Below are positions 31,549-37,303 of a stretch of 41,236 nucleotides of DNA, piece by piece; position 1 is the stretch's first letter, and the number at the start of each line of letters is the position of its first letter. The translations under genes and the position numbers were made by a program. Below the pieces are notes generated by a model, which was not told the DNA's origin, ran no database searches, and worked only from the letters and a program-made list of their open reading frames with translations. Location: the NCBI GenBank assembly GCA_038276395.1, contig JBBQAA010000057.1, forward strand, positions 1 through 41,236. The letters run 5' to 3'. The stretch comes from JBBQAA01 sp038276395 (lineage in GTDB: Bacteria; Actinomycetota; Thermoleophilia; Solirubrobacterales; Solirubrobacteraceae).

Positions 31549-32670
31549 CTAGCCGTGGAAGGCGGCCGCCTGGGTGCGAACCAGGTTGAGCAGGTTGCCG
31601 AGCGCGAGGTTGGCGTCGACCAGGTGCAGGCCCCATGTCACGTCGGGCGACGGCTTGGGTGTCTGCCCGTTGGGCGCCGCCGTGATCTGCAGGACATGTG
31701 CGTTGTTAGCCGACGAGCATCGTGCGGTGAACGCATTGGCGTAGTGGACCCACCTCGTGTGCGGCGTCGGGATCGTCAGCCCGAGCAGCGTGATGCCAGC
31801 CGCGAGGGTGCTCTTCGGGTAGAAGGGCGCCGACGGGATGATCGAGTCGAGTGTCCCTCTGCCGCCTCTCAGCGCGGCCGGGTTGGTGCAGAGCACCTGC
31901 TCCCCCTTGACGTGGGTGATGCCGAACTTGCTGTCTGACACCACCGGGGTGTCGAACGTCGAGAACGCCACGACGCAGTGCAACTGGTGCTTCGAACGGC
32001 AGGCTGGTACGTGCTTGAAGTCGCCGCCGACGCCCTTGCCCTTCTTGACCAGCACGTTGCCGCCCAACAGGATCGCCGAGATGAGCCGGGACCGAACCGC
32101 GCGCTTGGGATCGACGTCCTTGGCGATGAGCGAGCGCAGCACGAACGAGCCCTGCGAGTGGCCAATGAGGACAAAGCCGCGGCCGTGGTTGTCGTGCTTG
32201 AGATAGTCCGCGAACGCTCGGCGCACGTCGTTGGTCCCCGTCTCCAGTTGAGCCCGCGTCTCCGTGCCGTTCTTCAAGAGCGCGGTCAGCGTGACCTGCC
32301 GATAGGTCGGCGCAAAGACCCGACAGTTCTGCGAGTAGCGGGCCGCCTGGTAGAGCGCGATAGAGCGCAACACCGGGTCAACGTGAAAATTGGCGAGCGT
32401 CGTCTTCTGGTCGCTGACCGTCGGATAGACGTAGAAGCAATCGATCTTCGGGTGCGCGACGGCCTTCGGATGCTGGACGCCAAGCCGCGTGTTGTCAGGC
32501 GCGTAGGAAGTGGTGGAGAGGCCGGGCGTGCACGGGTCCCTCGACATGCCAGGACGGCACAGCCAATGCGTCTTGGCGCCGGCGGGGGCAGACGCGACCA
32601 GACCCGCGAGCAGCAGCGCTGCGAGCAACAGTCCAGCGAAGCGGCGTGAGGTGGTGCGGGAGCAGGCCAT
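31549..32670 (-). CDS. Secreted DUF3089 lipase-like alpha/beta hydrolase
   Basis: A 373-residue protein with a signal peptide (F-A-G-L-L-L-A-A-L-L-L-A-G-L-V-A-S-A-P-A-G-A). The mature part starts W-L-C-R-P-G-M-S-R-D-P-C, a DUF3089 hallmark, followed by D-C-F-Y-V-Y-P-T-V-S, R-V-F-A-P-T-Y-R-Q and the nucleophile elbow I-G-H-S-Q-G-S. Eight or so cysteines suggest disulfides outside the cell. The family is related to secreted lipases; the substrate is unknown. The ATG at 32670 has TAGGTT 7 bases upstream and no ribosome site, indicating a leaderless transcript. Codon use is clearly less GC-extreme than in the genes to the left, with many AAG, TTG and AAC codons, consistent with recent transfer. 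Confidence 0.85.
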   Translation of the reverse strand: MACSRTTSRRFAGLLLAALLLAGLVASAPAGAKTHWLCRPGMSRDPCTPGLSTTSYAPDNTRLGVQHPKAVAHPKIDCFYVYPTVSDQKTTLANFHVDPVLRSIALYQAARYSQNCRVFAPTYRQVTLTALLKNGTETRAQLETGTNDVRRAFADYLKHDNHGRGFVLIGHSQGSFVLRSLIAKDVDPKRAVRSRLISAILLGGNVLVKKGKGVGGDFKHVPACRSKHQLHCVVAFSTFDTPVVSDSKFGITHVKGEQVLCTNPAALRGGRGTLDSIIPSAPFYPKSTLAAGITLLGLTIPTPHTRWVHYANAFTARCSSANNAHVLQITAAPNGQTPKPSPDVTWGLHLVDANLALGNLLNLVRTQAAAFHG

Positions 32671-32677
32671 GGCCTTA

Positions 32678-32683
32678 AACCTA
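32678..32683 (-). promoter_or_regulatory. -10 box of the leaderless DUF3089 gene
   Basis: TAGGTT on the minus strand ends 7 bases before the ATG at 32670 in a small AT-richer island (TAGGTTTAA). It fits the TANNNT-N6/7-start pattern seen elsewhere in the window. Confidence 0.5.
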
Positions 32684-32767
32684 GCTCGGCGCGAACGGCG
32701 TGGGGCGCCACCGACGCCAAGCTTGTCGAAACGCGAAACGGCGGCCTGAGTCGGGCGGTATGCGAGC

Positions 32768-33514
32768 ATGCCCTCCATGGGGAAGGAGGTCACGCGGCGT
32801 CAGGCGGTGCGCACCGGCGCCGTCCTGTCACTCCTCGCCTTCGCTTCCCCGACCCGCGTTGAGGCGCTCGTGGGCGAAACGGCCCGCGCCCGCGGCGCGG
32901 GCCGCTTCCTATCCGGGTCAGAGCTCGGGACCCTCCGCGTCGTCTGTGACCGGCTCCTTCCCGGGCCGCCGCGCGATCCGGGCCCCGGCGCGCTCGAAGC
33001 GCACGCGCCGGAGGCGATCGACCTCCTCCTGGCCGCCTTCACCTTTGACCCGCCGCTGATCCACGCCGGCGGACCGTTCTCCGGCCGCGCCGGCGGCGCC
33101 CGCGATGATTTCGTCCGCTTCGAGCCGCTCGACCGGCAGGCGGAGCTCGGGTGGCGGATCCGGCTGGAGGGCTCTCGTGGCCGGCGTTCCCGGCAGTTCG
33201 CCGGCCCGGCCGTCGGCTACCAGGAGATCTACCGGACCGGGCTCGCGCGGCTCGACGCCCTCGCGCGCCGCCGCGGCGCCGCCTCCTTCGCCACTGCCTC
33301 CGCTCCCATGCAAGACACGCTGCTCGACCTCGAGCACGACCGGGTCGTAAAGCGGATGGCCGACCTCGCCTTGGTGCAGACGCTCGAGGCGACGCTCGGC
33401 CCGCCGGAGTACCGCGGGAACCGCAACCTCGTCGGGTGGCGGCGGCTCGGCTGGGCCGGAGACCGTCAGCCGCGCGGCTGGAGCGACGCCGAGGTGACGC
33501 AGGTGGATCCATGA
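32768..33514 (+). CDS. Gluconate 2-dehydrogenase subunit 3 family protein (small subunit)
   Basis: About 248 residues. The N-terminus carries R-R-Q-A-V-R-T-G-A-V-L-S-L-L-A-F, a twin-arginine-like export signal, followed by a mature part with F-L-S-G-S-E-L-G-T-L-R-V-V-C-D-R-L-L-P. This opening is typical of the small subunit (PF13618) of membrane-bound sugar and alcohol dehydrogenases. It helps export and assemble the flavoprotein, which lacks its own signal and is carried along. The end has Y-R-G-N-R-N-L-V-G-W, a family motif. Two other ATGs (32777 and further in) are possible starts. Its stop overlaps the GMC start (ATGA), so a 1:1 complex is expected. No cytochrome c subunit follows. Confidence 0.85.
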   Translation: MPSMGKEVTRRQAVRTGAVLSLLAFASPTRVEALVGETARARGAGRFLSGSELGTLRVVCDRLLPGPPRDPGPGALEAHAPEAIDLLLAAFTFDPPLIHAGGPFSGRAGGARDDFVRFEPLDRQAELGWRIRLEGSRGRRSRQFAGPAVGYQEIYRTGLARLDALARRRGAASFATASAPMQDTLLDLEHDRVVKRMADLALVQTLEATLGPPEYRGNRNLVGWRRLGWAGDRQPRGWSDAEVTQVDP

Positions 33515-35220
33515 GCAAGCCGTCCGTCGTCGTCGTGGGCTCGGGCGCGGGCGGCGCGGTCTCGGCCTGGGCCTACGCGCAGGCCGGCCATCCGGTGCTG
33601 GTGCTCGAGAAGGGGCGGAACCTGCTGCCCGGGATCGGCGGGCCCGGCCCGGTGCGCACAACGTTCTCCAACGACGAGATCAAGGAGTCCCGGTTCTACG
33701 AGGACCAGGACCCGCTGCTCGAGCCGCGCACGCAGCGCACACAAGGGGAGGCGGGAAGGCGGGTCGCACGCTCCTACGTGGGCGACGTGAACGACCTCGC
33801 GACCACGGTGGGCGGCGGGACCGTGCATTGGGACGCGAAGGTGCCGCGCTTCTGGAGCCAGGACTTCCACGGCCGCTCGCTTCACGGCCCGGTGCGCGGG
33901 GCAGATGTGGCCGACTGGCCACTTTCCTACGACGAGCTCGCGCCCTACTACGACGAGGTCGAGCGTCAGCTCGGAGTGCAGGGGGACCGGACCCGGATGC
34001 CGGCACGCACGTTGGCGCAGGCGCCGCGCCGGCACCCGTTCGCGATGGGGCCGAACCCGCCGATGGTCGCCGGGACCCGCCTCGCGGAAGCCGCGGGGCA
34101 GCTCGGCTATCACGCCTATCCGTTCCCGATGGCGGTCAACTCCCGCCCGCACCTCGGGCGCCCGGCGTGCAACTCGTGCGGGTTCTGCTCGGGGTTCGGC
34201 TGCCCGATCCACGCCCGAGGGGGCGCCGCGGTCTCCTTCCTGCACCCGGCGCTCCGGCTCGGCGCCGAACTCCGGGACCGCTGCTTCGTCCACAGGGTGG
34301 AGACGACGCGCGACGGCCGTCGCGTGCGTGGCGTCGCCTATCTCGACCGGGACGGCCGCCGCCAGCGCGTGCGCGCCGACATCGTCGTCCTCGCCCCGTC
34401 GGCGATCGAGACCGCGCGGCTGCTGCTCATGTCTCGCAGCAACGCGCACCCGGACGGACTCGGGAACCGCTCCGGTCAGCTCGGGCGGAACCTCATGTTC
34501 CACTACTTCACCGCGGGGCTCGGTTACTTCGCGGAGAAGGTCCACGCCTGGCGCGGCCCCTCGACGACGTTCACGCTCGACGACTTCGTCGGCCCCGTCA
34601 CCGGCGCTCCGGCTCGCCGGCACGGCCTGCCCTACCTCAAGGGCGGCGTGTGCGAGGTCGGTGGCGGCGTGCTCCTGCTCGACGAGGCGCGGCTACTCGC
34701 CGACGCCGGCTTTCGCGGGACGGCGTTGACGAGTGCGCTCAGGGATCTGGCGCTGCGCGACCACGTCGCCGGGATCCAGCTCGTGGGCGAGGACCTCCCG
34801 CAGCGCTCCAACCGCGTCGACCTCGACCCGCGGGTGCGGGACCTGCACGGCTTCCCCGTCCCGCGGGTGACGCACTCCCCCCACGCCTTCGAGCGGGCGG
34901 CCTCGGCTCACTTCGGGCCGAAGCTCCGGGAGATCTGCTCACGGGCCGCGCCGGGCGGGCTGACGACGACGCTGAACGACCAGCTCGATGCGCTGGGCGA
35001 AGCGAGCGGCTACTTCGGCCCCTACGCGACCGCGCACGTCATGGGCACCGCGCGGATGGGGCACGACCCGCGCCGCTCGGTCTGCGATGGCCACGGGCGG
35101 CTGCATGACGTGGAGGGGTTACGACTGGCGGATGGATCGGTGTTCGTGTCCTCGGGCCCCGGGAACCCCACGCTGACCCTGATGGCGCTGGCACTGCGCG
35201 GAGCGCGAGAACGAAACTGA
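33511..35220 (+). CDS. GMC-family FAD dehydrogenase with a ferredoxin-like Cys cluster (large subunit)
   Basis: A 569-residue flavoprotein. The FAD site is V-V-G-S-G-A-G-G-A-V near residue 10, then G-G-G-T-V-H-W-D, a GMC motif. At about 212-223 C-N-S-C-G-F-C-S-G-F-G-C matches the iron-sulfur region of membrane-bound gluconate, glucose and fructose dehydrogenases, where three cysteines hold a 3Fe-4S cluster. The catalytic end has T-A-H-V-M-G-T-A-R-M-G and G-N-P-T-L-T with the His/Asn pair, and D-V-E-G-L-R-L-A-D-G-S. No signal peptide is present; export would be by hitch-hiking on the small subunit. Typical complexes add a multiheme cytochrome c subunit, but none is encoded next to it here, so the electron acceptor is unknown. 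The substrate is likely a sugar, polyol or other alcohol. Confidence 0.88.
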   Translation: MSKPSVVVVGSGAGGAVSAWAYAQAGHPVLVLEKGRNLLPGIGGPGPVRTTFSNDEIKESRFYEDQDPLLEPRTQRTQGEAGRRVARSYVGDVNDLATTVGGGTVHWDAKVPRFWSQDFHGRSLHGPVRGADVADWPLSYDELAPYYDEVERQLGVQGDRTRMPARTLAQAPRRHPFAMGPNPPMVAGTRLAEAAGQLGYHAYPFPMAVNSRPHLGRPACNSCGFCSGFGCPIHARGGAAVSFLHPALRLGAELRDRCFVHRVETTRDGRRVRGVAYLDRDGRRQRVRADIVVLAPSAIETARLLLMSRSNAHPDGLGNRSGQLGRNLMFHYFTAGLGYFAEKVHAWRGPSTTFTLDDFVGPVTGAPARRHGLPYLKGGVCEVGGGVLLLDEARLLADAGFRGTALTSALRDLALRDHVAGIQLVGEDLPQRSNRVDLDPRVRDLHGFPVPRVTHSPHAFERAASAHFGPKLREICSRAAPGGLTTTLNDQLDALGEASGYFGPYATAHVMGTARMGHDPRRSVCDGHGRLHDVEGLRLADGSVFVSSGPGNPTLTLMALALRGARERN

Positions 35221-35412
35221 TCCCCGCGGCCCTCCGGACCGTTTGAGGCCAAGGCCGCCGGCGAGGCGCCGCGGCCGGAGCAGCGAAACGCGGCCGGAGC
35301 GTAGCGTGCCGAGGACTGAACCATCCATGCAAACCGTTAGCTGGCGTAGCTTCCGCTTGGGTCCGAAACAGAAGCGATGCGGGGCGCTCCCCGGGCTCAT
35401 TTGGATGGACCG

Positions 35413-35645
35413 GTGAGCGCCCAGCGGGGTGTGCATGAACTACCCGCGGAACTCCGTGAGGCACGGCTAACCAAGGCGGCGGCGCTCGATGCCTGGAACG
35501 ACATCACGCCGTTGGCCCGCAACGAGTTCATCTGCTGGGTCGAAGACGCCACGCGGGAGAGCACCCGGGGGCGTCGGATTCGGCGGACGCAGTAGGAGCT
35601 GGGGAGTTGGAGGAGGGTCAACGCCGGCCCTGCTGTTGGCCGGGG
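35413..35645 (+). pseudogene. Broken YdeI/OmdA-family gene
   Basis: The frame from GTG 35413 reads L-P-A-E-L-R-E-A-R-L, then A-W-N-D-I-T-P-L-A-R-N-E-F and W-V-E-D-A-T-R-E-S-T with R-G-R-R-I-R-R-T-Q, the helical C-terminal part of PF13376-type proteins. It stops at TAG 35593-35595. The expected continuation E-E-L-E-E-G-x-R-R-P-C-C-W-P-G is found a few bases on, in another frame (L-E-E-G-Q-R-R-P-C-C-W-P-G, 35607-35645). So the gene has both a stop and a frameshift, plus a weak promoter (TTGGAT 6 bases before the GTG). The GMC gene ends 190 bases upstream; 35221-35412 shows no gene. Confidence 0.65.
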
Positions 35646-35714
35646 CCTGAGCGCCTCCCCGGCGCATGCATCGCTAGGCGCTCGCGGTGGAGGATCAGAG
35701 CCGCGACCGATCAC

Positions 35715-35736
35715 TGCCCCGCTCGCCAACGGGGCA
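35715..35736. other. Hairpin in a gene-free spacer
   Basis: TGCCCC (35715-35720) and GGGGCA (35731-35736) can pair over a 10-base loop. The surrounding 35646-35880 holds no gene that I can support. The hairpin might terminate the broken gene's transcript, but no T run is present. Confidence 0.3.
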
Positions 35737-35880
35737 CTGCCGCTTCCCATGGCTGGGCAGCAGCCGCAGTGCGACCGGTGCGACCTCCGCCTCGAAGACG
35801 AGCGCGCCGTCGATGAGGAGAGACGATGGCGAGTACGAGAAGGCGAGGTTCAGTTAAGGCAAACGCGCTCGCAGCGGAGC

Positions 35881-35886
35881 TAGCCT
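35881..35886 (+). promoter_or_regulatory. -10 box before the ICMT-like remnant
   Basis: TAGCCT ends 6 bases before the GTG at 35893. It is identical in sequence and spacing to the boxes of mnmA and the HAD gene, which suggests the start of the original gene is intact. Confidence 0.5.
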
Positions 35887-35892
35887 TTGCCG

Positions 35893-36141
35893 GTGGCGCC
35901 ACGCCCGTACACCAACGCCGGCGCGAAGGTCGCGTTCGCCCTCGTCGCGGGCAACTTCGGTGTGCTTGAGCTGCGTATCCGCCTGCGCAGTCGCCTCAAC
36001 CGGGAAGGGGTCCGAGCAGATCGAGGAAGCCTGCTGGTTGTTGTGGCGTCGGTCTACGTTGGGGTCGGGGAGGCTTCGGGTTGGCGGGCACCTTGCCCGC
36101 AGCGGAGATCCGCGATTTGCGGTGGCCGCTCTCGGTTGTGA
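35893..36141 (+). pseudogene. N-terminal fragment resembling an isoprenylcysteine methyltransferase-family protein
   Basis: The frame from GTG 35893 gives A-K-V-A-F-A-L-V-A-G-N-F-G-V-L-E-L-R-I, then R-L-R-S-R-L-N and R-A-D-R-G-S-L-L-V-V-V-A-S-V-Y-V-G. A hydrophobic helix, a charged turn with D-R-G-S and a second helix are what the first 55 residues of many actinobacterial ICMT-family proteins look like. After about 36075 the frame turns into unrelated arginine/cysteine reading and ends at 36141, and the rest of the methyltransferase (about 150 residues) is absent. The break coincides with the end of the GH15 remnant from the other strand, so the two pieces were joined by deletion or rearrangement. 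The family call is from pattern only. Confidence 0.5.
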
Positions 36142-36149
36142 ACGGGACC

Positions 36150-36331
36150 TCGGGCGCCACGACGAACGTCCCGGCTCGCTGCGCATCGAGGACGGCTCCA
36201 AACACGCTCGGCGAGCCGAGATCGGGCAGGCACATCCAGTCCAGCGATCCATCGCTCGCCACCAGGGCCATCGTCCGGCCGTCCCCGATGGCGGCGTACC
36301 CGCGAAGCGGTGCGTAGCCCGCATCGCGCAC
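36150..36331 (-). pseudogene. N-terminal fragment of a GH15 glucoamylase/trehalase-like gene
   Basis: On the minus strand, GTG 36331 begins V-R-D-A-G-Y-A-P-L-R-G-Y-A-A-I-G-D-G-R-T and continues M-A-L-V-A-S-D-G-S-L-D-W-M-C-L-P, then G-S-P-S-V-F-G-A-V-L-D. This is the well-conserved opening of the bacterial GH15 family (glucoamylase/trehalase type), where I-A-D-x-x-x-I-G-D and D-G-S-I-D-W-L-C are standard. After F-V-V-A-P-E-V-P-F the similarity ends and the rest, normally about 550 residues, is missing. TACACT lies 6 bases before the GTG, so the promoter survives. The fragment faces away from the intact HAD-GH65 operon. With GH65 it suggests that an alpha-glucoside catabolic cluster was once larger. 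Confidence 0.7.
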
Positions 36332-36547
36332 CGGGCCAGTGTAGTTCTGAGACGCCCAGCGCAGAGGGCTTCTGCCCGCTGTGCGGTGCCGTTCAGCAGA
36401 CGCCGGCGGTTCCGCGGGATCAGAGGTTCTGATCAGAAACACAACCGGCCCACCAAGGACCGGAGGGCCAACCCTGACCATCGTGGCCGCCGCACGCGAT
36501 CGGGCCGTGCCATCCGTCCGGCCGCACCCGGGGAGTTCGTCGGTGCG

Positions 36548-36553
36548 TAGCCT
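36548..36553 (+). promoter_or_regulatory. -10 box of the HAD-GH65 operon
   Basis: TAGCCT ends 6 bases before the ATG at 36560, so the operon transcript is probably leaderless. The spacer from 36332 to 36547 holds no gene that I can support. Confidence 0.55.
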
Positions 36554-36559
36554 GCTGGG

Positions 36560-37303
36560 ATGCTCGGGTTGCCTGACGGCGTGAGGGCGTGTCTGTTCGA
36601 TCTCGACGGCGTCCTCACGCAGACCGCGAAGGTGCATGCGGCGGCGTGGAAGGAGATGTTCGACGCCTTCCTGCAAGGGCGGGCCGCCAAGACCGGCGAG
36701 CGGTTCGTCGCCTTCGATCCGGTCGGCGACTACGACGCGTTCGTCGATGGCAAGCCTCGCTATGAGGGCGTGCGATCGTTCCTGCAGGCGAGGGACATCG
36801 AGCTTCCTGAGGGCCATCGAGGCGACGCCGCGGGAGCGGACACGATTGACGGTCTGGGCAACCGTAAGAACGAGATCGTGCTGGGCATGATCCGCGACCG
36901 GGGCGTCGAAGCATATGAGGGGTCGGTGCGCTACGTACGCGCGGCGCAGGCGGCGGGGTTGGGCCGGGCGGTCGTGTCCTCGAGCGCCAACTGTCGCGAC
37001 GTGCTCGTTGCGGTCGGCATCGAGGATCTCTTTCAGGCACGGATCGACGGAGTCCTCGCCGACCGCGAGCAGCTGAAGGGCAAGCCCGCGCCGGACACGT
37101 TCCTGGCCGGCGCGAGAGCCCTGGGTGTCGAGGCCGGCCAGGCCGCGGTCTTCGAGGACGCATTGGCCGGCGTGGCGGCCGGGAAGGCCGGGGAATTTGC
37201 GTGCGTGGTCGGCGTCGATCGAGCCGGGCAGGCCGATGCGCTGCGCGAGCATGGCGCCGACGTCGTCGTCTCAGATCTCGCCGAACTGCTCGACGGCGAA
37301 TGA
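36560..37303 (+). CDS. HAD-family beta-phosphoglucomutase-like enzyme
   Basis: A 247-residue HAD hydrolase/mutase. Motif I is F-D-L-D-G-V-L-T with nucleophile Asp14 and acid/base Asp16, followed by a helical cap with T-A-K-V-H-A-A-A-W-K. Motif II is V-V-S-S-S-A-N, motif III K-G-K-P-A-P-D, and motif IV V-F-E-D-A-L-A-G-V. The K-P-x-P-D-x-F and E-D-A-x-A-G-V patterns with H-x-x-A-W are those of beta-phosphoglucomutases, which turn beta-glucose-1-phosphate into glucose-6-phosphate. The next gene, a GH65 phosphorylase, makes exactly that sugar phosphate, and its ATG overlaps this stop. M. tuberculosis has the same pair (Rv3400-Rv3401). The start is leaderless (TAGCCT 6 bases upstream). Confidence 0.88.
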   Translation: MLGLPDGVRACLFDLDGVLTQTAKVHAAAWKEMFDAFLQGRAAKTGERFVAFDPVGDYDAFVDGKPRYEGVRSFLQARDIELPEGHRGDAAGADTIDGLGNRKNEIVLGMIRDRGVEAYEGSVRYVRAAQAAGLGRAVVSSSANCRDVLVAVGIEDLFQARIDGVLADREQLKGKPAPDTFLAGARALGVEAGQAAVFEDALAGVAAGKAGEFACVVGVDRAGQADALREHGADVVVSDLAELLDGE

